Part shown: one piece after another, positions 8,079 to 18,514 of the stretch
How the letters are laid out: every line of letters begins with the position of its first letter
Position numbering within the stretch: position 1 is the first letter of the stretch
Assembly (NCBI GenBank): GCA_017301975.1
Contig: JAFLEI010000005.1
Span: 159,872-223,871 of the forward strand
Length of the DNA stretch: 64,000 nucleotides
Reading direction: 5' to 3'
Source: Verrucomicrobiota bacterium
GTDB lineage: Bacteria > Verrucomicrobiota > Verrucomicrobiia > Verrucomicrobiales > Verrucomicrobiaceae
Made by a program: the position numbers and the translations under genes
Notes under the pieces: generated by a model
Told to the model about the DNA's origin: nothing
What the model saw: the letters and a program-made list of their open reading frames with translations, nothing else
The model's database searches: none

Positions 8079-9485
8079 ATGAGTGAAGAGGAACCACAGC
8101 AGGTTTCATTCTGGCAGAGCGTGCGGCAGTCGCTCCGCGGAGAGGAGCATGACTACACGGCTCTGCCGCTGAACCGTGCTGTCATCCTGCTCGCGGTACC
8201 CATGGTGCTGGAGATGATCATGGAGTCGTTGTTCGCAGTGGCGGACGTGTACTGGGTTTCGAGTCTTGGGAAAGAAGCCGTGGCCGTCGTGGGCCTCACC
8301 GAGTCCGTGATGACGCTCGTCTATGCGGTGGCGATAGGCATCTCGATTGCCGCGACCGCGATTGTATCCCGCCGCATTGGTGAAAAGGAGCCGGAACTCG
8401 CGGCGCAGGCCGCCGGGCAGATTGTCCTTCTTGGGGTGCTGGTGGCGACGGGCATCGGAATCGTGCTTGGATATTTTGCCCCGGACATTTTACGATTCAT
8501 GGGGGCAGGGGAGGACATCGTGACGCTCGGCTCCGGCTTTGCCCGCATGATGCTCGGCGGCAATGCCACGGTGTTTTTGATCTTTCTCATTAACGCCATC
8601 TTTCGCGGCGCGGGTGATGCCGTCATTGCCATGCGCACCCTGTGGCTGGCGAATGCGCTGAACATCGTCCTGGGCCCGTGCTTCATCTTCGGCTGGTGGA
8701 TTTGCCCGGAGCTGGGCGTCACAGGCGCTGCCGTGGCGACGAATATCGGTCGCGGCATCGGTGTGGTGTATCAGCTCTGGCATCTCGCGGGGCACCACAG
8801 CCGCGTGAAGGTGCGCTGGCAGCATTTCAGACCGGAGCGGAAGCTGATCGGCGCGATCCTGCGCAAGTCCGGCAGCGGCATCATCCAGCTTCTCATCAGC
8901 ACGACGAGCTGGGTGGGCCTCTTCAAAATTCTCGCTCTCTTCGGCAGTTCGGCGTTGGCGGGTTACACGATAGCGATTCGCATCGTGGTCTTCGCGCTCA
9001 TGCCGGCGTGGGGGCTGGCGAATGCCGGGGCCACTTTGGTGGGTCAGAACCTAGGCGCCCAGCAGCTGGAACGTGCGGAGGCGGCGGTCAGAATCGCTGT
9101 GAAGTTCGATGTCATCGTCCTGAGCTTGATCGGTTTCGTTTTCGTGTTGTGCGCAAATCCGCTGGTCCGGTTGTTCACCCAGGATCCCGAGGTGCTCGCC
9201 TACGGCACAGAGGCGCTGTGGATCGTCAGTCTTGCCTTTCCGCTCTATGCGGCAGGCATGTGTTTTGAGGCCGCCTTCAATGGCTCCGGCGACACCTGGA
9301 CGCCTGCACGGTTGAATTTCCTGTGCCTATGGCTCGGGCAGATTCCCATCGCCTGGGTATTGTCAAAATCGTTCGGCTTTGGGCCCGTGGGGGCTTTTGT
9401 TGCCGTTCCGACTGCCTACTCACTGCTGGCCATATTCAGCTGGCTCCTGTTTAAGCGTGGCAGGTGGAAGTCGCAAAAGGTGTGA
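8079..9485 (+). CDS. MATE family efflux transporter (second copy)
   Basis: A 468-aa MATE transporter with a roughly 40-residue cytoplasmic lead (SLRGEEHDYTALPLNRAVILLAVPMVLEMIMES) and about 12 membrane segments. The second half carries ALAGYTIAIRIVVFALMPAWGLANAGATLVGQNLGA, equivalent to the conserved segment in the first copy. The two MATE proteins of this unit are clearly diverged from each other, in sequence and N-terminal length, so they are not a recent duplication. The ATG follows the DUF5069 stop with no gap. It is the last gene of the unit; 166 bp without a visible strong terminator follow. Confidence 0.93.
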   Translation: MSEEEPQQVSFWQSVRQSLRGEEHDYTALPLNRAVILLAVPMVLEMIMESLFAVADVYWVSSLGKEAVAVVGLTESVMTLVYAVAIGISIAATAIVSRRIGEKEPELAAQAAGQIVLLGVLVATGIGIVLGYFAPDILRFMGAGEDIVTLGSGFARMMLGGNATVFLIFLINAIFRGAGDAVIAMRTLWLANALNIVLGPCFIFGWWICPELGVTGAAVATNIGRGIGVVYQLWHLAGHHSRVKVRWQHFRPERKLIGAILRKSGSGIIQLLISTTSWVGLFKILALFGSSALAGYTIAIRIVVFALMPAWGLANAGATLVGQNLGAQQLERAEAAVRIAVKFDVIVLSLIGFVFVLCANPLVRLFTQDPEVLAYGTEALWIVSLAFPLYAAGMCFEAAFNGSGDTWTPARLNFLCLWLGQIPIAWVLSKSFGFGPVGAFVAVPTAYSLLAIFSWLLFKRGRWKSQKV

Positions 9486-9594
9486 AAAGCGCTGCGGCCT
9501 GCGAGGGATGAGGTGAAACTAATCCTAAGGCGCGGGCGTGTGTGGCGGCGGGCGTTACTGCGTGGGAGAAGTGACCTCCCTTCCATTTGAACAA

Positions 9595-9610
9595 TGCCAA
9601 TTTTATGGCA
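9595..9610. repeat. Short inverted repeat upstream of the giant repeat protein
   Basis: TGCCA-ATTTTA-TGGCA at 9595-9610 has 5-bp inverted arms around an AT-only centre. It lies 42 bp before the chosen start codon at 9652, in the only sizeable gap before this 6.7-kb gene. It could be a regulator site or part of a promoter. It is short enough to be chance. Confidence 0.3.
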
Positions 9611-9651
9611 TCAAAGCCCCCCAAATTTTTTACGCGAAAAGGACCCCTCTC

Positions 9652-12600
9652 ATGCATCCAACGAACCTGCGCTGCCTTCGAGGAGCCCCAACGATCATCG
9701 TGTCATGGATCGCCACCCTTGCGCTGGCCGCTTCTACCTATGCGGATGTCCTGGTTTGGGACACCAACACCGGCACGAGTGGAGCTCAGGACGGCACCGG
9801 CACTTGGACAGCCGGACAACCCAACTGGTTTAACCAGACTCAAACACTGCAGAACCAGAGTTGGGCAAATGGCAGCGATGCGGTGTTTGGCGCTAACAGC
9901 GGCACGGCAGGTACGATTTCCCTCAGCGGCCCGATCACAGCGGGCAATCTGACCTTCAATGCGGCGACCAGCGGTGCCTACGTTCTGGGCGGCAGCGGCA
10001 CTCTGACTCTCGTAAATTCCACGATCACCAATGACGTGACTGCCACCATTTCCACCGTTCTGGCGGGCACTACCGCGTGGGCAAAGCAGGGAATCGGTCA
10101 GTTGAACCTCAGTGGAACCGCTTCAAACACTTTAACAGGCACGATTACGGTCAGTGCCGGAAGGTTGCATCTGGCCAAAACGAGCGGTGCGACTGCCTTG
10201 GCTGGCAATCTGATCATTGATGGTGGATTCGTGACCTTTGGCGGCAACAACCAGATCGCGAGCACCGCCAGTGTGAGCCTGATCAACCAGGCGAGCGTGT
10301 TCAACGGAACTGCCGTGAACGGAGCCGCTGGTACTGTTGCTGCAGTTACGCAGACGCTGGCCTCGCTGAGCGTGGCTGGAGGAACATTTAACTCGGGGGC
10401 TGGTTCAAACTGGACCATTACGGGAGCGCTTAGTTTTATCGGAGGAACTTCAGCGTCCATCTATGTAGGCAACAGCTCCTCAATCGTCAGTGCAGGGAGC
10501 CTCAGCCTCGTCAACATCAACGCCGCTTCAAATCTCTCGTCGCCAAACAACAGTTTCACTATTTATGGTAACAATGCATCGGTTCGCACCACGGTGACAG
10601 TTGGCTCAGGGGGGCTGTATCTTGAGAACAGCGCGATCAATCTCAAACGCGGCAGTGGAGCCACGATGCTTGGCAGCCGTCTTGTACTAAATGGTGATGT
10701 TTCCACCGGTGGTTCAGCCGCATCGTCGATTCGACGTGATGGCACCGAGTCGGACGGTGTGACCCTGGTGGAGCTCAGTGGGGTGGCGGGGGCGGTGAGC
10801 CGGACTTTCAATATAGCAGGGGGTGGTGCGGACTTAACAATCAGCGTAAGCGTTGCCAATGGCGCAGCGACAACGGCGTCCCTGATCAAAAACGGCCTCG
10901 GCACGCTGATATTCACCGGAGCGGAGGCAAATACCTACACCGGAGACACCACCATCAACGCGGGCACCCTGCGCCTCAACAAAACGGCGAGCATCACCGC
11001 CGTGGCGGGCAACATCATTGTCAATGCAGGCGGCACGCTTCAGTTGAGCACCAGCCACCAGATCGCGGATACGGCCGGTATCACACTGAACGGCGGGTTG
11101 ATCACGGGCCTGACCACGGATGAAACGATCGCATTCTTCACTCAGAATTCCGGCGGCATGTCCGGCAGCAACATCGGGCATTACACCGTCACCGGCGCTT
11201 TGACGTTAGCGGGTGGCAGCCTGTTCACCATTAACAGCAACGCCGGCAGCGCCACTCCGGCAAGCTGGAGCGTCGGCAGCGCCATTCTCACCGGCGCGGA
11301 CATCTTGATGGGTGGCTCGAACGGTGCGGCCAATCCACGTACCTCGCTGACCATCGGCGCTGGTGGATTGTACATGGCCGGGCGGACGATCACCATGAAT
11401 GTGGGGGATGCGGGCACGATCCTGTATTTGAACGGTGATTTCACCGGCATAGGAACGAACAACTTCGGCACCAATGCGACCTCGAGCGTGCAGCCGCTCC
11501 TCGAAATCGGCTCGGCCTCCCGCACTTTCAACGTGCTTAATGGCACGACCACTGTGGGCGTGATCATCAGTGGTGCAGGCGGCAGCCTCGTAAAGACCGG
11601 CGGCGGCCTCATGCAGGTGACCTTGGCAAACAGCTATTCCGGCACCACCACGACAAACGGTGGCACATTTAGCGTGGCGGGTGCAACAGGTGCGCTGACG
11701 AACACGACAGCCCTCATCGTCAATCGCGGCGGCATTTTGCAGGACGGCAGCTCCACCACCACAAACAACAACGGCGTGGCCAACCGCATCAACACGGCGG
11801 CGACGCTAACGCTGGGCGATGCCACGGGCGGCGGCACGTTCACTCTCATGTCTGCCGCTGCGGGTGCTCACACCCAGAGCCTGGCCGGCCTCACCATATC
11901 CGGCGGCGCAAACACCGTGAATGTCACCGCTGCCGCCACTACCACTGCCACGCTGACCTTCACCGCCGCCAGCCCTTATGTGCGAACATCTGGGACGGTG
12001 AACTTTGTGCAAAACCCTGCCGTGGGCGGCAGCATTGTCTTCTCCAATGCGCCAACCGGGACAGGAAATGTGACGGGTGGCCTGCTTGTGGGTGCCACTC
12101 TCAATGGCACCGATTTGGTCGCGGCGCAGTCGGGTGTGCTGACGGCGTTCAGCGGCTGGATTTCCACCGGCACCAATACCTGGACGACGGGCGGCGCAAT
12201 GGATGTCACCGGCAGCAATCCGGTGGCCTACAGCGCCACCAACATTGCGGCATTACGATTCAACACTGCCGGGCCTTTCACCGTGACCCTGGCTGGCACG
12301 CACACCATTGATTCGGACGTTATTTTGATGACCGCCAATGCAGGCAGCGGCGCTTCGCTCATCACAGGCGGCACCGTTCGAGGCACTGCGGGCGGAGAGC
12401 TCGCCGTGAGCCAGTACAACACCGCAGGCACACTGGAGATCGCCTCCGTCATTGCCGATAACACCAGCGCCACCGGATTTGGCAAAAGCGGCACTGGCCT
12501 GCTGATCCTCAGCGGTGCCAATACCTACACCGGCATCACCCGCGTGAGTGAAGGCGTCCTGCGTGCGGCGGATGGCACGGGCCTGCCCACCGGATCTGCC

Positions 12601-15600
12601 CTGCTGCTGAATGGCGGCGTGTTTGAATCCACCGCCGCCACATTCAGCCGCGCTCTCGGCACTGCGGTGGGCACCGTGCGTCTGACCGGCAGCGCGGCAG
12701 GCTTCAGCGCGGCGGGAACGGCAGTGACGGTAAATTTGGGCGGCAGTGGTGCAACTGTGCAGTGGGGCGGAGCCAGCTTTGATCCCACCACGCTGGTCCT
12801 CAACGCCTCCACCGCCACTGCGGCGCTGAATTTTGTGAACGGCATTGACCTCAACGGCACCAACCGCAGCATCCGGGTGGACGCCAATACCGCGACTCTT
12901 TCCGGCGTGATCAGCAACAGCGTGACCGGCTCGGCTGCCGGCTTCAGCAAATCCGGCGGTGGCACCCTGACTCTGACGCAGGCCAACACCTTTGACGGAG
13001 GCGTGACAATAACCAGTGGTACGCTTGGCATCGGCAACAATCAGGCCCTGGGCTCGGGTGCGCTCACCGTGAGCGGCGGGACGCTGCTGGCAGATGGCGC
13101 GGCACGCGCTATCAGCAACAATGTCGTGCTCTCTGGCACCACAACGATCAGCGGGGTAAATACGCTCACCCTCAGCGGCGTGGTCAGCTCCACCGGCACC
13201 CTGAACAAGACCAGCACCAGCGTTTTACAGCTCAGCGGTGACAACACCTACACGGGCACCACCAGCGTCAGCGGTGGCATCCTGCGCGTGCTGAGCAACA
13301 CAGCGCTGGGGACGACTGCTGGCACCACCGTGGTCAGCGGCAACTCTCAGGTGGAACTCGGGAATGGTGTCGTGGTTAGCGGCGAGACGATTACTCTGTC
13401 CAGCACCACAGGCACCACCGGGGATGGAAGTATCCAGACGAATCGTGGTGGTCTGCAGGCTGCCGCAAACGCCACCGCCGAATGGGCGGGCAATGTCATC
13501 CTTGGCGTGGATCTGGCCCGCATCGGGGTGCAGGAAGGCGGCACACTGACCATCAGTGGCAACATTACCGACGGTGCCAGCACGTTCAATCTTCGCCTCA
13601 CGGGTGAGTACACCGGCAGCGGCGGCGTGATCCTCTCCGGCACCGGCAATGACTGGGGCGGCCAGACCGAGATCGTGCGTGGCAAGGTTTACCTCGGCGC
13701 GGACAACACCCTGCCCACGACCACCGTGCTCGACATTCATTTCACCAACACCAATAATAACGAATACGCCGGTCTGAACATGAACGGCTTCAACCAGACC
13801 ATCGGCAGCCTGCGCAACGAGGGCGTCACCGGTGCCAATGCGGAGCTGACCAACAGCAGCCGCAAGCTCTCCACCCTCACCATCAATGAGACCGGCTCCG
13901 TCAATTACACCGGCATCATCACGGGCAATCTCGCCATCGTGAAAAACGGGTCCGGCACCACCACACTCTCGCAGACCAACAGCTTCACTGGCGGCATCAC
14001 CGTGGACGAAGGCGTGCTTCAGGTGGCCAACTCAAATGCGCTCGCCAGCGGTGATCTCACGGTCAATGGCGGCGCGCTGTCCGGTGGCAAGCTCGATCTG
14101 AACAACACCAGCACCACCGTCAACGCGCTCAATGGCGCGGCGGGCGTGGTCGCAGGCATCATCGCCAACGAAAGCACCACCAGCGCCGTTCGCACGCTGA
14201 CGGTCGGTGTGAACCATGCCTCCAGCACCTACGCAGGCCAGATCTTGGACAACACCGGCGGCACGGCGCTTGGCACCGTGTCCATCGCCAAGATCGGCAC
14301 CGGCACACTCACCCTCTCAGGAAGCAATACCTTCACTGGCGACACCGTGATCAGCAACGGCACCCTGGTGGCGGACTACAGCACAGGGACACCTCTGAGC
14401 GCCTCCTCCGCCATCAAGATGAACGGCGGCACGCTGGTGATTGCCAACGCAACCACGGCCACCATCGGCGCCATCACCCAGGTGCAGAATGCGGGCTTTA
14501 CCACGGGGGTGCTGCGCATCGAAAACGGTGCCACCATCACCACCAGCGCTTTTGCTGCGGAGGGCTACTCTCCCTTCCTTCTGGACGTCACTGGTGGGGG
14601 CACCCTGGTGGCTGATGCTCTCACAAATGCGGCCGTGACCAGTGGCATCCTGATGGGAACAAACAACAACCGAGCCACCCTTTATGTGCAGGATGACGGC
14701 GGTCTCGGCTTTGCCACTTACAATGGCAGCAATCAAATCGTGCGCTACACCGCCGCCACGGCGCTCACCACCAGCAATACCTCCGGTACCACGAATTTCA
14801 TTCTCTCCGGCGATGTGACCCGCAACGCCAGCCTCTCCTTCAACACCCTCCAGCTCGACACCAGCGGTGGCAATGTGACCTTGAACATGGGTGCCAGCAA
14901 TCTCGCCGTCGGCACCAATGGCCGCACCATTCTGGTCACCGGCAGCCACGATGCCACCCTCACCGCCAGCACGGGCGCTGTCACCGGTGGTTCCATTTAC
15001 TTTACCAACTACAGCACTGGCACCCTCGCGCTGGACATCAGTCTGGCCACTCAGACCGTGATCATCGAAGGCACAGGCCTCACCACGTACAGTCAGACCG
15101 GCAATCCAGCCGATCTCTATGTCACCGGAGGTGTCTTCCGCATGCAGGGAGCCGATCGCGATTACAACACCAATATCCTGCGCATTTACGGCGGCGGTGT
15201 GTTCGAAATCGGCGCAGATCTGAATGCTTCTGCCGATGGCGATTTCACCCGCTCAGTCGGCACGGCGGCGGGGCAGGTGGCCCTTGTGGGCAATGGCGGC
15301 TTCAGCGCATATGGCGCGGATCGCATCGTGGCGCTCGGCGGCACGGCGGCCCCGACGGCGCTGACATGGGGGGCCTCAAATTTCCTCAGCGGCCCCGGCG
15401 GGGACAACAACTACAGCCTCATGTTTGGCTCCGCCTATTCGACCAACACCGTCGAATTCCAAAACGCCATCAATCTCGGCTCGCGTGAACGCATCATCGA
15501 CGTGGCAGATGGCGCCAGCAGCACCAATGTCGATGCGCGTCTCACAGGCCAGCTCAGCGGCACAGGCGGTGTTGTCAAGGAAGGCACTGGCACCCTCGAA

Positions 15601-16341
15601 TTCACCGCCGCCAATACCTACAGCGGAGACACTCAGGTGAATGAAGGCGCTCTGCTCATCAGTGCCACAGGCACGACCGGCACCGGAGCTGTCACAGTCG
15701 CAGCCAGTGCCACGCTCATGGGCACCGGCGTGGTGCAGGGGAGCAGCTTCACTTTGGAGAGCAATGCCACGCTGCAGGCCGGCAATGGCACCGCGACAGG
15801 AGATCTCGGCACGCTTTCCTTCCAGTCTTCCAGCAAGGCGGTCTATGATGTGCAGAGTGGTTCCCAAGTGATCCTCGACATCACCACTGCCAACAATCAA
15901 GGATCCATCGATCCCTACTTCGGCGGCAACGCTATCGGCAGCGCCGGATACAACGCGTATGTGGATGCCTTCGGTGGCGTCGGCACAGGCCAGCACGATC
16001 TTCTCACCTTTGACGGTGCCGCCGGGACCACCCTCACCTTCAGCGGCCATGTGGTGGTGCTGCCGGATCATTTCACCGCCCAAGTCGGGGAGGTTTACAA
16101 TCTGCTCGACTGGACCGCGCTGGTGACCGCCGATTTCACCGGATTCGATGCCGGCGCCAACTTCCGCACAGGCGCGGATGATGACCTCTCGCAGCTCGAC
16201 CTGCCGACGCTCACCGGAGGGCTCGTCTGGGACATCAGCCGCTTCACCACCAGCGGCGTCATTGTCGTCGTTCCTGAGCCTGGGCGCGCCTTGCTCCTGC
16301 TGCTCGGAGCCATGTTGGTTTGCTTCCGTCGCCGTCGATGA
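9652..16341 (+). CDS. Giant autotransporter-associated beta-strand repeat protein with PEP-CTERM
   Basis: A 2,229-aa surface protein, extremely rich in Gly, Thr, Ser, Asn and Ala and almost free of Lys and Cys. A signal peptide (about residues 1-32) ends TYA-DVLVWD. At least seven autotransporter-associated repeats are recognisable by N-T/S-Y/F-T/S-G-x-T followed by GxLR/GTL and GGTL strands, for example NTYTGDTTINAGTLRLNK, NTYTGTTSVSGGILRV and NTYSGDTQVNEGALLI, implying a long beta-helix. The C-terminus is VVVPEPGRALLLLLGAML plus an Arg-rich tail, a PEP-CTERM exosortase sorting signal. It lacks an autotransporter barrel, so display depends on exosortase. ATG 9652 is used because it starts the signal peptide. 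A glycosidase gene follows 48 bp later. Confidence 0.9.
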   Translation: MHPTNLRCLRGAPTIIVSWIATLALAASTYADVLVWDTNTGTSGAQDGTGTWTAGQPNWFNQTQTLQNQSWANGSDAVFGANSGTAGTISLSGPITAGNLTFNAATSGAYVLGGSGTLTLVNSTITNDVTATISTVLAGTTAWAKQGIGQLNLSGTASNTLTGTITVSAGRLHLAKTSGATALAGNLIIDGGFVTFGGNNQIASTASVSLINQASVFNGTAVNGAAGTVAAVTQTLASLSVAGGTFNSGAGSNWTITGALSFIGGTSASIYVGNSSSIVSAGSLSLVNINAASNLSSPNNSFTIYGNNASVRTTVTVGSGGLYLENSAINLKRGSGATMLGSRLVLNGDVSTGGSAASSIRRDGTESDGVTLVELSGVAGAVSRTFNIAGGGADLTISVSVANGAATTASLIKNGLGTLIFTGAEANTYTGDTTINAGTLRLNKTASITAVAGNIIVNAGGTLQLSTSHQIADTAGITLNGGLITGLTTDETIAFFTQNSGGMSGSNIGHYTVTGALTLAGGSLFTINSNAGSATPASWSVGSAILTGADILMGGSNGAANPRTSLTIGAGGLYMAGRTITMNVGDAGTILYLNGDFTGIGTNNFGTNATSSVQPLLEIGSASRTFNVLNGTTTVGVIISGAGGSLVKTGGGLMQVTLANSYSGTTTTNGGTFSVAGATGALTNTTALIVNRGGILQDGSSTTTNNNGVANRINTAATLTLGDATGGGTFTLMSAAAGAHTQSLAGLTISGGANTVNVTAAATTTATLTFTAASPYVRTSGTVNFVQNPAVGGSIVFSNAPTGTGNVTGGLLVGATLNGTDLVAAQSGVLTAFSGWISTGTNTWTTGGAMDVTGSNPVAYSATNIAALRFNTAGPFTVTLAGTHTIDSDVILMTANAGSGASLITGGTVRGTAGGELAVSQYNTAGTLEIASVIADNTSATGFGKSGTGLLILSGANTYTGITRVSEGVLRAADGTGLPTGSALLLNGGVFESTAATFSRALGTAVGTVRLTGSAAGFSAAGTAVTVNLGGSGATVQWGGASFDPTTLVLNASTATAALNFVNGIDLNGTNRSIRVDANTATLSGVISNSVTGSAAGFSKSGGGTLTLTQANTFDGGVTITSGTLGIGNNQALGSGALTVSGGTLLADGAARAISNNVVLSGTTTISGVNTLTLSGVVSSTGTLNKTSTSVLQLSGDNTYTGTTSVSGGILRVLSNTALGTTAGTTVVSGNSQVELGNGVVVSGETITLSSTTGTTGDGSIQTNRGGLQAAANATAEWAGNVILGVDLARIGVQEGGTLTISGNITDGASTFNLRLTGEYTGSGGVILSGTGNDWGGQTEIVRGKVYLGADNTLPTTTVLDIHFTNTNNNEYAGLNMNGFNQTIGSLRNEGVTGANAELTNSSRKLSTLTINETGSVNYTGIITGNLAIVKNGSGTTTLSQTNSFTGGITVDEGVLQVANSNALASGDLTVNGGALSGGKLDLNNTSTTVNALNGAAGVVAGIIANESTTSAVRTLTVGVNHASSTYAGQILDNTGGTALGTVSIAKIGTGTLTLSGSNTFTGDTVISNGTLVADYSTGTPLSASSAIKMNGGTLVIANATTATIGAITQVQNAGFTTGVLRIENGATITTSAFAAEGYSPFLLDVTGGGTLVADALTNAAVTSGILMGTNNNRATLYVQDDGGLGFATYNGSNQIVRYTAATALTTSNTSGTTNFILSGDVTRNASLSFNTLQLDTSGGNVTLNMGASNLAVGTNGRTILVTGSHDATLTASTGAVTGGSIYFTNYSTGTLALDISLATQTVIIEGTGLTTYSQTGNPADLYVTGGVFRMQGADRDYNTNILRIYGGGVFEIGADLNASADGDFTRSVGTAAGQVALVGNGGFSAYGADRIVALGGTAAPTALTWGASNFLSGPGGDNNYSLMFGSAYSTNTVEFQNAINLGSRERIIDVADGASSTNVDARLTGQLSGTGGVVKEGTGTLEFTAANTYSGDTQVNEGALLISATGTTGTGAVTVAASATLMGTGVVQGSSFTLESNATLQAGNGTATGDLGTLSFQSSSKAVYDVQSGSQVILDITTANNQGSIDPYFGGNAIGSAGYNAYVDAFGGVGTGQHDLLTFDGAAGTTLTFSGHVVVLPDHFTAQVGEVYNLLDWTALVTADFTGFDAGANFRTGADDDLSQLDLPTLTGGLVWDISRFTTSGVIVVVPEPGRALLLLLGAMLVCFRRRR

Positions 16342-16389
16342 TTTCCAGGTGCGGCATTGCGCGTCGGTTTGTTTCCGCCACACTCGTAC

Positions 16390-18504
16390 ATGCTTCGCAT
16401 CCTCCCCGTCCTTGCCTTTTTCATCGCCTTCTCCCGCGCTGCTGAACTCAAAACGACCAACGAAGGCGTCGAGATTTCAGCCGGGAGTCTAGGCAGCTTC
16501 ATGCTGGGCTATCCTGAGTTTGAGCCGGTTCATAAAGCCATCGAAGTGAAAGCATCAGGGGCGTCTGCGACCGTGCGCTATGAGGGCGGAGCGGAGTGTG
16601 CCATTTCCATCAGCAAGGACGAGATCGGCCTCGCGTTCAAAAGCGTGCCCGCAGACGTGAAATCCTGGAAGATGTCCGTGCTCATCGACATCGGCTTCGC
16701 CAAAGGCGGCGAGTGGAAGATAGCCGACAAGGAGGGAAAGTTCCCCGCAGAAAAGTCCGCACCGCCGCAGTTTGCCAGCCTCAGTGGCAGCAGCTTCCAG
16801 CTCAAAAACGCCCAGGGACAGAGCCTGAGCTTCACCACGCCAGACTTCGCCTTCCAGCATCTCACCGACAACCGCGAGTGGAACTGGGCCATCTACAACT
16901 GGTTCTTCATGGTGCCTTTCAATGCGGACAATCCGACCGCAAAAATCCGCGTCACCTCGGATCTCGCTTCAGTCACGAAACTGATCGACTCCTTTGGCCA
17001 GAGCATCAAAGACACCTTCCCCAACAAGCTCAAAAGCCTGGAAGACCTCATGGCTGACGTGGCTTCGGACACGGCTTACTACGCCGCCATCGAAACACCG
17101 AAGCTCGACCGTTTCGGCGGCCTGCCTGCCAGTGGTGAAGCGCTTGGATTGAAGAAGACCGGCTTCTTTCATGTGGAGCAGAAGCAGGACAAATCATGGC
17201 TCGTCGATCCCGATGGAAACGCCTTCTTCCACCTCGGCATCTGTGGCTTCGCCCCAAGCGACGACTACACTTATGTCACCGGCCGTGAAGGCATCTACGA
17301 ATGGCTGCCAAAGACAGACGGTGAGTTCGCCACTGCCTTCCGCCCCGGCGATGGAGATGCAAACTTCTCCTTCTACATTGCCAACATCATCCGCAAATTC
17401 GGTGAGCCCTACGATTATGAAACGCACGCCGCGCGCATGATCGAGCGCACCCGCAAATGGGGCTTCAACTCCATCGGTGCCTTCAGCCCCATTCCCGAAA
17501 AAGCGCATGTGCAGGCCGCTTTCCCCTACGTCACCAGCCTGCCCATCAACGCCTGGGAAGGCGTGCCACCCATCCCCGGCGCGCATGAGGTTTGGGATCC
17601 CTATGACGCCGCCACCGCCGCCAAAATCGCCGAAAACCTCGCCCGCGAACTGCCGCCGCGCGCAGACGACCCGTTGCTCATCGGCTACTTCATCGTGAAT
17701 GAGCCGCGCTACGACGAACTGCCGCGCGTCATCCCCTCGCTGACCGGCGGACAGGCCTGCAAACTGCGCTTGGTGGAAGCCCTGAAGAGCAAATATCACA
17801 GCATTGAAGCCTTTAACACCGCGTGGCAGTCCAAGGCGGCCACCTTTGATGAACTGGCTGGCACTGGCCTCGCCGTGACCACCGACGCAGCCAAGGCGGA
17901 TGTAAAAGCCTTCGTCGGCGAGTTCATGGAGACGTACTTCGCACAGATCGAAAAACTCTTCCGTCAGCACGATGCAAACCACCTGCTGATCGGCAGCCGC
18001 CTCCAGCCCGTGACGATCAATGACGAGCAGCTCTGCCGCATCATGGGCCGGCATCTCGATGTCGTCTCTTACAACTACTACACCTTCGGCGTCGATACCG
18101 CGGCGCTGCAGCGTTTCCACGAATGGACCGGCAACAAGCCAATGATGCTCAGCGAATTCTTCTGGTCCTCCCCCAAAGACAGCGGCCTCATCGGCGGCCG
18201 TGAAGTCAGCACCCAGCAGGAGCGCGGCCTCGCCTATCGCAACTACGTCGAGCAAAGCGCCGCTCTCGGCTTCGTCATCGGCATTGAGTGGTTCACCCTC
18301 ATTGATCAGGCCACCACCGGCCGCTGGTTCAGCAAATACAACGGCGAAAGCTACAACACCGGCCTCGTCAGCGTAGCCGACCGCCCGTGGAAGGACATGC
18401 TGGCGGAGATGATGAAGACCAATCACACCATCTACGACCTCCTGCTGGGCAAACGCCCGCCGTTCGCCTGGGATGATCCTCGTTTCCGCGCGGAGACCAA
18501 ATAG
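16390..18504 (+). CDS. Secreted GH-A clan glycoside hydrolase (agarase-like)
   Basis: A 704-aa exported protein with a Sec signal in the first about 18 residues and a beta-sandwich-like N-terminal half to about residue 240. A TIM-barrel region follows, beginning GFFHVEQKQDKSWLVDPDGN, a motif seen in agarase-like and GH50-related enzymes. The acid/base candidate is E438 in FIVNEPRYDELP and the nucleophile candidate is E589 in MLSEFFWSS, the spacing expected of clan GH-A retaining enzymes. The natural substrate is unknown; a beta-galactan is possible. The ATG at 16390 starts the signal peptide; an upstream frame opening at 16357 adds only 11 unlikely residues. Probably co-transcribed with the PEP-CTERM giant. 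Confidence 0.75.
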   Translation: MLRILPVLAFFIAFSRAAELKTTNEGVEISAGSLGSFMLGYPEFEPVHKAIEVKASGASATVRYEGGAECAISISKDEIGLAFKSVPADVKSWKMSVLIDIGFAKGGEWKIADKEGKFPAEKSAPPQFASLSGSSFQLKNAQGQSLSFTTPDFAFQHLTDNREWNWAIYNWFFMVPFNADNPTAKIRVTSDLASVTKLIDSFGQSIKDTFPNKLKSLEDLMADVASDTAYYAAIETPKLDRFGGLPASGEALGLKKTGFFHVEQKQDKSWLVDPDGNAFFHLGICGFAPSDDYTYVTGREGIYEWLPKTDGEFATAFRPGDGDANFSFYIANIIRKFGEPYDYETHAARMIERTRKWGFNSIGAFSPIPEKAHVQAAFPYVTSLPINAWEGVPPIPGAHEVWDPYDAATAAKIAENLARELPPRADDPLLIGYFIVNEPRYDELPRVIPSLTGGQACKLRLVEALKSKYHSIEAFNTAWQSKAATFDELAGTGLAVTTDAAKADVKAFVGEFMETYFAQIEKLFRQHDANHLLIGSRLQPVTINDEQLCRIMGRHLDVVSYNYYTFGVDTAALQRFHEWTGNKPMMLSEFFWSSPKDSGLIGGREVSTQQERGLAYRNYVEQSAALGFVIGIEWFTLIDQATTGRWFSKYNGESYNTGLVSVADRPWKDMLAEMMKTNHTIYDLLLGKRPPFAWDDPRFRAETK

Positions 18505-18514
18505 GGGCCTAGAT

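Noticed and set aside
9652..16341. Classical type V autotransporter
   Set aside because: Repeats fit the passenger type, but there is no C-terminal beta-barrel; the end is a PEP-CTERM signal.
15376..16383. 335-aa minus-strand open frame opposite the giant repeat protein
   Set aside because: Low-complexity translation created by GGC/ACC-rich repeats on the other strand.
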